In this document: positions 35,790 to 46,172 of the stretch, piece by piece
Numbering within the stretch: the first letter of the stretch is position 1
Layout: the number at the start of each line of letters is the position of its first letter
NCBI RefSeq assembly: GCF_003597395.2
Contig: NC_133777.1
Location: 57,281,136 to 57,345,135 of the forward strand
DNA: 64,000 bases
Source of the DNA: Chelonoidis abingdonii
Taxonomy: Eukaryota > Chordata > Testudines > Testudinidae
Direction: 5' to 3'
Made by a program: the position numbers and the translations under genes
Notes under the pieces: generated by a model
What the model saw: the letters and a program-made list of their open reading frames with translations, nothing else
Databases searched by the model: none
Told to the model about the DNA's origin: nothing

Positions 35790-38700
35790 CCTTTTACCCC
35801 TTTTGGGGTTAGGGAATCTGAGACCATACTTACAGGGACGAGGGCAATGGGAGCCTGGAGCCCCATCCCTTTCAAACATAAGCAGACTGTTGCTCAATTT
35901 GTATCACAGAGACCCCTGCTTAGGCAGATGGTGGTGCCCTAAGGGTTTTTCAGTGTCTGTACAGTAGGAAGTGCCTGTCAGCACCCTGAGAACTGAGACA
36001 AAGTTCAGCAACCGGCAACAGTTAACATTTGACACATCCCAGGTAGTAACCTCTCACCAGCCAGTAAATCCACTGATGTTAAACATCAGAGCCAATAATA
36101 CCTCTGGCTGATCTTTTCAACCATGTGCCAGCTTCCTGAAGGTGAATGAAACCACAGGAGTCATGGCAACCATCCTGCATAACTACCAACTTTTTTGATT
36201 TTCTTTTCCATCTTTAATAGAGCAGTCTTGCACTTGTTTTTAAGACCAGCAGGTGGCTGGTGTTTTTGTGTGTGTAAGAGAGTGAACGTGCAAGAATGTG
36301 TGTGGCTGGAACCCACAAAACTTGAACAGTGCTTAAAGAGTAATTTCTCAAATACCTAAAATAGCCCTCGTAAAACAACTTTGCTTTCTAAAAGATCATG
36401 CACACTTATTTTCACGGGCTAGGAGTTATATGTTTAATCCTGAGAAATATTATTTTCATCTAAATTTGTCATTTGAATATTAACTATAAAAAGATGTGGT
36501 ATCTTTAATTCTATTGAAATGTTTCTTTGTAATTGTGTGTTAGCCAATCTCTCCTCTTCCCTCTCCACTATCACCTAATTACCAATAATTTGGGCAGACA
36601 CAGACTGTTTTATCTGGCATCAACATTAGCCTCTCTCTCTGAAACCTAAATTGATCAATTGGCATTGAGACTAACAATGTCCTGTTATTTTTGTGTCTTC
36701 CAGTTAAACAAGACAGCTGTCTCTCAAATTTTTGCATGGATTTTATTTGGAATTGTTGGTTTATTTGTGGTTTATTCAACCTGATAATAAGATTGATTTG
36801 ATTTTTATATGCATTCTGTTTCTGCTTTTGCTGACTTTTTGAGTTCAATATAAAATGGAAAACCTGTGTAGTTTGGATGTTCCCTCCCCCAGGCATCAGG
36901 GTTTCAAACCTGAGAAGTCCTTGGAATGAAGAAGAGGTCTCTCTGTGACTTACCTTGTGATGGTCCCATAAAACTGACTCTGGTGTCTGAACTGGAACAG
37001 TTTGTTTTCTGAGGGAAGGTTGACTTATGTACTGACCATTTCTTTCTATAAGCAAAGTGAGTTCCAGAACCTTGGGACCTTGTGTAATGGACATGAGCTA
37101 TTCCCCCTAAGAAGTCTATACTCCTTCCAGAAGCTAGTTGGGGAATTCAGCATATAAACAACTAAAAGTAATGAGCATTTTACATTTCTTGAAGTTGAAT
37201 ATTAATGACTCCTATTCTGCTTTTACTGCCCAGTTAAAACCATCCTGGTCCATGCTGCATCAGAAAATTCCTTTAAAAAACTAATTCAAAAGTAATGCAA
37301 GTGTTTAATCTGTTAAATAAAAACTAATTGTATATCCCTGCAATATGAATAGCTATGACATTAATAACACTGTGTTAAAGTACTATAAAAGCTGACTTGT
37401 ATGATAACAAAAATGTTCAAGCTTCTTAAAATATAAAAAGAAAAGGAAACTGCTTGGTCTGCATTATGAATGAAGAACCTACCAACAAAATATAGTTTTC
37501 CCAAAATGTTGAATATCTGAAACAAACAGAGAACTTTTGCATGGAGCTGAGGACTTATGAGGAACAAAGAAGGGCGGGAGGACTGGCCCTTTGTATAGGG
37601 GGATGTGAGAGGGTATCCTTGTATGAGGTGTGTCAACCAGGAACAAAATGTGACAGCTCATTAACATAAGTCCTTGAAAACAGGTTTATGAAAGTGCTGA
37701 CACAACCTTAGCTAAGTGGCCCCACAGTGAAATCTGTCTCTCTTATTATACCATAGCTTACCTCACAGTATAGACATGTTGCATGATTGATAAATAAGGT
37801 ATATTCCTAATTTTGTAATTTTATAACTAAGGCAATATTCCTAATATTAAAATTTTATAACTTTTCCAGCTTCTCTAAGAAAAGATGATTTTAAAATAAC
37901 ATTGATTGTACAGATCTCTAATGAGCCACACAGAGCTTGTTTTGACCGTAATAATAATAAACTAGTAACTAAAATAAATACTTATAATTTTACATGATCA
38001 GAAGAACATCCCAGTGCTTAGTTTCCTAATCTGTTTTTGTATTTTCATGAATAAAGTGTCTGGATGGTCATGAGTAACACTGTAATCAAAACTTGTCTGC
38101 ACTCCTCTGCACTGAAGTTATGGTTGCAGATTCTGATCCTTATTAAGCTAGTATAAATTCTGTATCTTTGAGAGTCAATCCAGATTTATACTAATGTAAC
38201 TGAGCACAGAATCAGACCTGTGCATGTCCTCCTTCATGTCCTGATATTTCATAGCACACGAGAATCCCCATGACTTCTGGAGTCATTTCATTTTAAATAT
38301 GAATATGTTGGCAGGTATTGCTATATGATATGAGGTTTACTTTTAATCAAGAAATTTAATATTGACATTAGTAAACATTTGAAATTTTGCACGTACAAAA
38401 ATACCTTTACATTATTATTTTTTAAACTTGCAAACTCTGCTCACAGTAAAAACAAACAAACAAACCCATTTCCTTCATACTAGAAACAAAAGACCAATGA
38501 CTATAGACATGCCAATTACAATGTGACTTATGGGACGGTTAGGCAATGTGGAAACATTCTTACTTTTAGCTTGTCACCAAATAAGTTAGCCTTAATCCCC
38601 TAAATGCTGACCCATTAAATACAATGTCATACCTAGCTGAACTGCAGTACTGTTCAGTGCAGTTGGGAAATTGAACATCATGGTGTCTAATGACACTACT

Positions 38701-39265
38701 GAGTTGTTTTAAAGTTTCCCATTAAAAGCACAAAAACAATCCATGTCTCAATGAAATTTGTTACAGCAGTAAAAATACAGCATCCAGAACTGAGTTTCCT
38801 CTGCCGACTTTGAGAGTTAACATGGTTGGCAAGAAACCCTCAAAACTAGGCAACCACAGTTGATAATTGTGGTCAGAGTACATAAATCCTGGTAGAAAGC
38901 TAGATGTCTTTGATTGGTTTCATTAAAGGCAGACTGATCTGAATTTCAAATTGTAAAACATAAATTGCTAACATAAAACAGACTGTATTGTAAATATGCA
39001 ATTTCTCTAGTTCATGTGTTTTGATAAACTACAATTGAAAATGCATTTCCAACATGGCGCTTGAGGATTTGAATGCATAAGCACTTCAGATATTTCTGTT
39101 TTACGCTAGTTTGAGGGTCTTAATGTCCACAAGCTTTGCTTCAGCTTTTATCCCCCAAAGTCTTAGAATAGTAGGTGTTCTGGAGTGGGCAGAATTAGGT
39201 AGTGCGTGAGTACATACCTTTCATCCTTGGAAACCTTGAGATTTAAGTCTGCCTTAGTTCACATG
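35790..39265. other. Mostly unassigned stretch, about 3.5 kb
   Basis: 35790-36120 may be internal sequence of the LTR element to its left, but no domain is readable. The minus-strand 171-codon ORF at 36579-37094 is the longest unassigned ORF in the window. It is rich in Gln, Lys and Asn and has no recognisable motif, so it is most likely chance. Near 38150-38220 is a weak palindromic-repeat piece. The rest is AT-rich and unremarkable. Confidence 0.38.
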
Positions 39266-39643
39266 TGTCAAGGTTCCCTCCCCACTCTAAACATATTTTT
39301 ACCAGCTTAGGTTAACAGTATGCTGGCACCACTAAGCTAGTTAACCAAATATTTAGGGAGAGCCACTTGAAACTCTGCCTTTCCCCAAATATCTCCCAAG
39401 TCCCTAACCCCCCTTTTCTGGGCAGGCTTGAGAATGATTTCCCCCCAAACCCCTACACCCCTTTTCCTGGGTAGACTTGAGAATAATCCTCCCCAAACGC
39501 CTACATCCCTTTCTCTGGGAAGGCATGAGACTGTCCTCTCACCACTTAGTCCTTCTGGTCAGGTATCAGCTAGGTTATGTGAGCTTCTTAACCCTTTACA
39601 GATAAAAGAGGAATTAACCCTTACAACCCCCAAATCATAGACA
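39266..39643 (-). mobile_element. Gypsy 3' LTR, internally deleted
   Basis: Starts TGTCAAGGTTCC and ends AATCATAGACA. It lies just downstream (minus sense) of the RNase H remnant, so it is the 3' LTR of the gypsy copy. It shares with the solo LTR at 25769-26934 the phrases TTACCAGCTTAG and CTGGTCAGGT, and an AACCCTTTACAGATAAAAGAG-like block near its right end. At 378 bp it is about a third of that LTR, so a large internal part is lost. The middle holds about three tandem units of (C/T)CCC(C)TTTTC(T)TGGG with CTTGAGAAT. No polypurine tract is evident beside it. Confidence 0.78.
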
Positions 39644-39794
39644 GTGCTGGACCACACTGGCTGTGATTTCTTCCTAGAACTTCAGGAGAAAACAGAATTA
39701 ATAAGACACATGCACCTTTATATATACTACTGATTATGTAAAAACTAACAATATTTTTCACATTTCAAGGACTATTTTAACTAGTTGATTCTGG
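39644..39794. other. Spacer between RNase H remnant and LTR
   Basis: About 150 bp of AT-rich internal sequence belonging to the gypsy element's 3' end. No domain is readable. Confidence 0.5.
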
Positions 39795-41220
39795 GAAACT
39801 TTCATGGGAGAGTGCATCAGCCACTTGGTTAGAAGCTCCTGAAATATGTTGTATTTCAAAATCAAAGAAGAAGAAGTTTTTTGTTATTGTCCTTAACAGT
39901 GTGAAGCCACTTCAGCGCAACATGGTTGGTTTGTAGTTGGAAATGCTGTCCCCAAATGTATAGGCGCGTACACAACGGCATAGCATTCCCTTTCACTGAT
40001 TGACCAGTGGCTTTCCCTCTCAGACAGTTTCTTGCTGAGAAACACGACAGGATGGAATTCTTGATCCAGTCCTTCCTGCATTAAAATTGCTCCCACACCA
40101 TCCACAGATGCATCTGTGGTTACTAAGAATGGTTTGTCAAAGTCTGGGGCCCTTAGCACAGGATCAGACATGAGTGTCGCCTTAAGCTGGTTAAAGCCCT
40201 TCTGACGGTCATCAGTCCACTGAACTGCATTTGGCTGTGTCTTTCTGGTCAGGTCTGTCATTGGGGCAGCGATTTGGCTGTAGTGTGGTACAAATCGCCT
40301 GTAATATCCGGCCAAGCCTAAGAATGATTGGACCTGTTTCTTTGACTTTGGGAAAGGCCACTTTTGGATAGCATCCACTTTGGCCTGTAGGGGGTTTATA
40401 GTTCCTTAACCCACCTGGTGTCCAAGATAAGTCACTCTGTTTAGGCCTATTTGACACTTTTTAGCCTTAACAGTTAGTCCTGCCTGCCTTATGCGCTCTG
40501 ACCATGAATCAGAAAAAATGGCTACATCATCAAGGTAGGCAACTGCAGATTCTCTCAATCCTGCTAGGAGACCATTTACAGGTTTCTGGAAGGTGGCGGG
40601 TGCATTTCGCGGCCCAAAAGGGAGCACATTAAATTCATACACCCCTGCATGGGTGATGAAGGCTGATCTTTCTTTGGCAGGTTCATCTAGTGGTACTTGC
40701 CAGTACCCCTTGGTTAAGTCTAAGGTAGAGAAGAACTGGGCATGTCCCAGTTTCTCCAATAGCTCATCGGTGTGTGGCATTGGATAGTTGTTGGGACGAG
40801 TTACAGAATTTAGCTTACATTAGTCCACACAAAAGCATATCTCCCTCCAATAGTTCTAGTTTGGGAACTAGAACCACTGGAGATGCCCATGCACTGTTAG
40901 AAGGGCGGATTACCCCCATCTGTAGCATGTCCTGGATCTCTCGTTCTATAGAGGCTTTGGCTTGAGGAGTACGGTGGGGTTCTAATTGAATAAGCATTAC
41001 CTGTGTCAATAGAGTGGTATGCCCGTTCGGTCCGTCCTGGGGTGGTTGAGAACATTGGCGCGAAGCCAGCGCACAGCTCCTTGACCTGCTGTTGCTGCAT
41101 ACGTCCAAGAGTCATGGAGAGGTTCACCTCTTCCACGCTACCGTCACTTTTCCCTTTGTAGTAGACATCTTCAGGCCACTGAGCATCATCTGTTCCCTGG
41201 GCTGTAAACTGGAAACCCTT
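39795..41220 (-). pseudogene. pol: Gypsy pol remnant: reverse transcriptase and RNase H
   Basis: Reading from 41220 downward, a linker (DDAQWPEDVYYKGKSDG) leads into the RT N-terminus (SIDTGNAYSIRTPPY), then IQDMLQMGVIRPSNSAWASP, a damaged patch near 40790-40830, then STLDLTKGYWQVPLDEPAKE, LPFGPRNAPATFQ and the catalytic YLDD at 40526-40537. After a small deletion come KCQIGLNRVTYLGHQVG and, in RNase H, SFLGLAGYYRRFVPHYSQIA, FLVTTDASVDGVGAIL, LSERESHWSISERE and finally SGASNQVADALS near 39830. This is the Ty3/gypsy order RT then RH. The frame is broken several times, so it is inactive. The integrase lies upstream (41260-42385), not downstream. Confidence 0.93.
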
Positions 41221-41259
41221 AATTCTCTGTAATAAAAGGGCTTTAGAGAATTCACATGT

Positions 41260-42385
41260 TATACCTTAGGCTTTAATTTTGAGGTGGGGGATGCTATGCG
41301 ATAGTTAATAGCTCCCCGGTGGTCTTGGACTGTGAATGGCCCTTCCCACAACGCTTCCATTTTGTGGACCTTGCGTGCCTTCAAGACCATGACTTGGTCT
41401 CCTACTTTGAAGGACCACTCTCTGGAATGTTTATCATACCAGGCCTTTTGCTCTTCCTTTTGAGCATCCTTTAGGTTTTTTTAGCAAGGGCTAAAGAGTT
41501 TTGGAGGGTGCTTAGTAGGTTGCTTACAAAGTCGAGAATGTTAATTCCTGGAGAAGGCGTAAACCCCTCCCATTGCTGCTTCACCAACTGTAATGGTCCC
41601 TTAACCTTGCAGCCGTACACAAGTTCAAATGGTGAAAACCCTAAACTGAGATGTGGTACAGCCCTGTAGGCAAAAAGCAACTGCTGCAACATTAGGTCCC
41701 AATCATTGGAGTGCTCCTTTACGAATTTACGTATCATGGCCCCCAAAGTTCCATTAAACCTCTCCACCAGGCCATTTGTTTGATGGCGGTAAGGGGTGGC
41801 AACCAAGTGATTCACCCCATGAGCTTCCCACAGGTTTTTCTTGGTCCCTGCCAGGAAATTAGTTCCTGAATCGGTAAGGATGTTGGAGGGCCAACCTACT
41901 CTGGCAAAAATGTCTGCTAATGCCTGGCACACACTTTTAGCCTTGGTGTTGCTTAAAGGTACTGCTTCCAGCCATTGGGTGGCAAAATCCATGAAAGTTA
42001 GTATGTACTGTTTTCCTCTTTGTGTCCTTTTTTGGAAAAGGACCCAGAATATCCACAGCTACTCACTGAAATGAAACCTCAATTATGGGGAGTGGCTGGA
42101 GAGGTGCTTTGACCTGGTCTTGGGGTTTTCCCACTTGTTGGCACACCTCACAAGACCAGACCTAATTAGAAACATCCTTGCCCATTTCCTCCGAGTGGAA
42201 AGACTTTCCCAAACGGTCTTTGGTTCTGTTTACCCAGAATGACCACTAGGAGGACCATGGGCTAAGCTCAGGAGCTTTACCCCGGTATTTAGTTGGAACT
42301 ACCAACTGTCTTTGAGGATGCCAGTCTTCCTGATGTCCACCAGAAAGAGTCTCCTTGTATAAAAGTCCTTGTTCTACAACAAACT
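41260..42385 (-). pseudogene. pol: Gypsy integrase remnant, located upstream of RT
   Basis: The integrase joins element cDNA to host DNA in the nucleus. From 42385 down there is an N-terminal part (LLYKETLSGGHQEDWHPQR) with a degraded zinc-binding region that still shows CEVCQQVGKP. Then follows the catalytic core: FMDFATQW (first Asp at 41987-41989), NILTDSGTNF (second Asp at 41870-41872) and GLVERFNGTLG (Glu at 41762-41764), with exactly 35 residues between second Asp and Glu, the DD35E signature. The C-terminal part has WYDKHSREWSFKVGDQVMVL and a GPY/F-like WEGPFTV before YHVNSLKP-like coding. Stops and one frame shift near 41480 inactivate it. Coding similarity runs straight on into the RT linker, so this order is native to the element and does not look like a rearrangement. 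Confidence 0.92.
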
Positions 42386-42570
42386 GGATCAAGAATTCCA
42401 TTCTGTCATGTTTCTCAGCAAGATACTGTCTGAGACGGAAAGCCAGTGATCAATCAGCAAAAGGGAATGCTACTCTATTGTGTACGTGCTGGAAAAGCTA
42501 TGCCCATACGTTTGGGGACAGCATTTCCAACTACAAACCGACCAGGTTGCACTGAAGTGGCTTCACACCA
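42386..42570 (+). pseudogene. Inverted RNase H fragment of the same gypsy family
   Basis: About 185 bp on the plus strand encode the RNase H piece also present on the minus strand at 39893-40066: QEFHSV, then LEKLCPYVWGQHFQLQTD, then VALKWLHT. It is roughly 90 percent identical by eye. The plus copy keeps the LEKLCPYVWG stretch, of which the minus copy has lost part (a deletion of about 11 bases that shifts its frame), so it is not a simple inverted duplication of this exact copy. It abuts the integrase start head-to-head. Stops and one frame shift make it inactive. Confidence 0.85.
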
Positions 42571-44184
42571 TCAAATACAAAATGGAATTTTGTTGTCTCC
42601 TCCAAGCTTGTACACATGTCAAAGCTACTTCACAATTTAGCACAGGTGGCAAAAACCCAAGACTACAGTAATGAGATATTGCAGGAGGTCAGGATTGAGA
42701 AGCACTGACAGTTTGTACAGCACATTCCCTTACTATGAGCCAAACCCTGTAATCTTTCCTTAGTCCTTACTCAAGTACAATGTCCACTGACTTCTATTTA
42801 GGTTCCTTCCTTTAACTTCGGTAGGAGTGTTTTGCCTGAGGAGAGACTGCATGATTTGGCTCTTTGGTGCTGTTAATTTCTCACTTTATTAAGCACGACA
42901 TTCATGCACCAGTATTTGAGAGACATGTGGGAAGGAAATGCTCTCATCTTTTCATTGTATTGAGTACAATCACATGAAGATCCTAAATGTAAACAGATGT
43001 CTATTTTCTAAATAGCATATTGCTGAAATGTAATATTTTTGTTAATGTCATAGAAATTTTATTGCAGAACATTGAATCTCTGGTTGTTTTAAAGCAATAT
43101 TAAAAGATCATTGCTGTACTGAAATTGGGCAGGACTCCAGTAGGATTGCTCTCTGTTTTATCCTGTTTGTGGAAGAAATAGGAATTACTGAATTCCTTTG
43201 GCTATTGATACTCACATTGGGGAGGACTGACATGCAGGATTTTTTTCTTAATTTTCTACTGTTGTGTAAAATATGACACGATTATGCATAACTACCTTCC
43301 CTTGGTTAACACCAGCACAGGAAGCAGGAGTCTATGGTGGCTTAGACTCATTACACAGTTTTAAAATCAAGTCCCTCAGGCATCACTGAGGCTTTTTTTA
43401 TTTAGGGTGGTGGCTAAATGGAGTGTCTTGGCAAAGTATAGCCACAGGAGTCCTTTTTGGCAGCACAAGGGAAATATATATAGAGATTGCATTCCAATTC
43501 TGTGGAGGAAATGAAAAGAAACTGTAGGGGGGGATTAAACATAAGGAAACACAGAGTTCCTTCAGGCACTGAGCAAATACCTTAGTGATTTTGTTCAGTA
43601 AAGCAAACAGTTTAAATACCTTGAGTTGTGTATGAAACTGAGCATTTCACAAATAACACAATAGTTGTTTTCCGTTATGTTACCATGTTACTGGTCCTGT
43701 TCTCCTATGAAAGGATTCAAGTAGCTCCTGTTAAAATCAAAATAAATTCTGAGCTACCTTTTCATGGTCACTTTTCCAATGTGTTTACATTGCCCTCTGT
43801 ATACCTCACTGTAAAGAATAGTTGGAAGCATTTTCCAAGTGATGATGGTTAAGCTGGAACATTTAACTTCAAAATGTCAAAGTACCTATTGTCTGGGATT
43901 TAGTTAATTATTGTATGTTTGAAAAATGACAATGAATAAACAAGCTCAGCAGTTATTGCCACATAAAGAATTCTGAAAGTGGCTAGTTTGGAAGGACCTT
44001 ATAATCAGGTTGACAAGTCTGTCTCTCTGTGATTCAAGTCCTCTGTTTTCTTTTGGGGCAGAAGTGGAAGATGGGAGGAAAGATCAGAATAAGCATGAAA
44101 TGTTTAGGAAAAAACTGAATTTAACAAATATACGGTTTTGGGGGTTTTTAGTGGAATATGTATTTTTTAAAATGAATACAGTGT
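42571..44184. other. Unassigned AT-rich stretch
   Basis: No recognised repeat or coding signal. Ordinary AT-rich sequence. Confidence 0.4.
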
Positions 44185-44278
44185 ACATCAGACATAAGAA
44201 TGTACTGGATTGGACCTATGGTGCATCTCACCCAGTATCCATCTAACCCAGCAGTGGCTGGTGCCAGATACTTTAGAG
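44185..44278 (-). mobile_element. CR1-type LINE, 3' end, left of a MITE insertion
   Basis: AGACATAAGAATGTACTGG, then TGGTGCATCTCACCCAGTAT and AGTGGCTGGTGCCAGATACT, form the reverse complement of a CR1-type 3' end. The sequence is interrupted by a hAT MITE at CTTTAGAG and resumes at 45002, so the MITE is younger. Confidence 0.78.
44271..44278. repeat. Target-site duplication CTTTAGAG, left copy
   Basis: Perfect 8-bp match with 44994-45001. Confidence 0.88.
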
Positions 44279-44993
44279 CAGAGATGGGTGAATTACAGCT
44301 TGTGGGCCACATCCGGCCCAGCCCCCGAGCTCCTGACTCGGGAGGCTAGCCCCCGGCCCCTCCCCCACTGGCCCCCCTCCCCTGCAGCCTCAGTTTGCTC
44401 ACTCTGCCACCTGCAGAGTGCTCTGGGTGGTGGGGCTGTGAGCTTCTGGGGCAGCACAGCTGCAGAGCCCGGCCTGACCTGGTCTCTGTGCTGCATGGTG
44501 GTGGCAGCATGGCCTGGCTCCAGCTGGGCAGTGCAGCTGTAGCACCGCCAGCCCCTGGTGCTCCATGCAGCGCAGTAAAGGGACAGGGAGTGGGGGAGGA
44601 TTGGATAGAGGGCAGGGGAGTTTGGGGGGTGGTCAGGGGGAACGAGTGTGGATAGGGGTTGGAGTGGTTGGGGAGGGGGATCAGGGGATTGAATGGGGGT
44701 AGGGGTCCTGAGGAGGGGGGCAGTCAGGAAGGTAGGGGTTGGATGGGGTGGCAGGGGATAGTCAAGGGCAGAGGTTCTGGGGGGTAATCAGGGGACAGGG
44801 AAAAGGGGTGATTGGATGAGGCAGGGGTCCCAGAGGGGCTGTCAGGAACAGGGGAGGTTGGAGGGGCAGGAGTCCTGGGAGGGTGTCAGATAGGAGGTGG
44901 GGGCCAGGTCATGACCCCCTTCCCCTAACCAGCCTTCCGTACAAGTTATGAAACCCAGTGTGGCCCTCAGGCCAAAAAGTCTACCTGCCTCTG
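44279..44993. mobile_element. hAT-type MITE, 715 bp, complete, with perfect 8-bp TSD, inside CR1
   Basis: Left terminus CAGAGATGGGTGAATTACAG; right terminus GTCTACCTGCCTCTG (inverse CAGAGGCAGGTAGAC). The subterminal parts are also inverted (GTGGGCCACA and TGTGGCCCTCAGGCC). Flanked by CTTTAGAG twice. It is strongly GC-rich, with a G-rich right half of loosely repeated GGGG-containing units. No transposase coding. It is related to the copy at 50728-51639. Confidence 0.9.
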
Positions 44994-45001
44994 CTTTAGA
45001 G
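44994..45001. repeat. Target-site duplication CTTTAGAG, right copy
   Basis: Perfect match with 44271-44278. Confidence 0.88.
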
Positions 45002-45780
45002 GGAGTGAACAGAACAGGGCAATTTCTCGAGTGATCCTTCCCTTGTCATCCAGTCCCAGCTTCTAGCAGTCAGAGGTTTAGGGACACCCAGAATGAGGGT
45101 GAATCCCTGACCATCCTATCTAACAGCTGCATGAACTACTTTAACTGGGTTCAAAAAAGAATTATATTTTTGTCAAGTTTCATAGATTGATTTTGCATTG
45201 TGTGAAGAAGTACTTCCTTATGTTTGTTTTTAAACCCACTGCCTATTAATTTCATTGGATGACCCCTGATTTGTGTTTATGGGAAGGAGTAAATACCACT
45301 TCCCTATTCACTTTCTCCACAGCATTCATGATTTTATAGACCTTTATCATATCCCTCCTCAGTTATTTATTTTCCAAGCTGAACAGTCGATCTTTTTAAT
45401 CTCTCCTCATATGGAAGCTGTTTCGTACTCCTGATAATTTTTGTTACCCTTCTCTGCACCATTTCCAATTCTAATATATCTTTTTTGAGATGGGGTGACC
45501 AGAAATGCACATGGTATTCTATGTGTGGGGAGACCATGGATTTATGTAGAGGTGGTATATTTTCAGTCTAATTATCTATCCCTTTCCTAATGGTTCCTAA
45601 CACTTTGTTAGCTTCCCCCCCTCCCATTGCTGCTACACATTGAGCAAATGTTTTCAGAGAAATATACATGACTGCAAGATCTTCCTTGAATGGTAACAGC
45701 TAATTTGACCACATTGTTTTATGTGTAGTTGGGATTATGTTTTTCAGTGTGTATTACTTTGCATTTGTCAACATTGAATT

Positions 45781-46011
45781 TCATCTGCCATTTTGTTGCT
45801 CAGTCACCCAGTTTTGTGAGATCCTTTGTAACTCTTCGTGGTTAAGTCCAAAGCTGATTATTTTAAGTAATTTTATATCATTTGCAAACTGTGTCATCTC
45901 ATTGTTTATCCCTTTTTTCAGATCATTTATAAATATGTTGAACAGCACAGGTCCCAGCACAGATGTTTGGGGAATCCTGTTATCTACCTCTCTGCTCTGA
46001 AAACTGACCAT
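45781..46011 (-). pseudogene. CR1 reverse transcriptase remnant with mutated active site
   Basis: A 76-codon open piece covers the palm of the CR1 reverse transcriptase. It contains QTSVLGPVLFNIFINDLKKG, the block preceding the catalytic site in CR1, and QFANDIKLLK at 45862-45891, where the usual FADD catalytic pair has become FAND (residues 42-45). The loss of one catalytic aspartate and the flanking stops show it is dead. The direction matches the surrounding CR1 copy, and the adjacent RT N-terminal part lies beyond the LTR at 47273 and above (YRLVSLTSVPGKLVE). Confidence 0.88.
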
Positions 46012-46167
46012 TTATTCCTATCTTTTATTTCCTGTCTTTTAACCAGTTGTGGATACATGAGAGGACCTTCGCTCTTATCCTGTGACTGCCTACTTTGCAT
46101 AAGAACCTTTGGTGAAGGACCTTGTCAAAGGTTTTCTGAAAATCCAAGTACCCTGTAGCCATTGGAT

Positions 46168-46172
46168 CACCC
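46168..46172. repeat. Target-site duplication CACCC, left copy
   Basis: Repeated at 47268-47272, directly outside the TG and CA of the LTR. Confidence 0.8.

Larger units (their letters stand above)
39266..42385 (-). mobile_element. Ty3/gypsy retrotransposon remnant with IN-RT-RH-LTR order (Gmr1-like)
   Basis: On the minus strand the parts run integrase, RT, RNase H, 3' LTR. Standard Ty3/gypsy elements have integrase last. The copia-like order is known for the Gmr1 group of vertebrate and other deuterostome gypsy elements, and this copy fits it. The 5' LTR, gag and protease are missing. The 5' side is replaced by an inverted RNase H fragment at 42386-42570. No target duplication could be found. 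Confidence 0.85.
45002..46172 (-). mobile_element. CR1 LINE, middle segment
   Basis: GTGAACAGAACAGGGCAATT through CCAGTCCCAGCTTCTAGCAG at the left, then reverse-complement ORF2 sequence, with CATTTGTCAACATTGAATTT and GAAAATCCAAGTACCC at the right. It continues the CR1 from 44278 and is interrupted at 46173 by a complete LTR. Confidence 0.85.

Noticed and set aside
33520..36120. Whole region as a provirus with coding sequence
   Set aside because: No gag, pol or env motif can be read in any frame on either side of the LTR candidate.
38441..38466. CAAA run as part of a larger satellite
   Set aside because: Only three or four units of CAAA; a trivial simple repeat.
44210..44655. Overlapping ORFs on both strands
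   Set aside because: They lie mostly or wholly in a GC-rich MITE with few stop codons in any frame.
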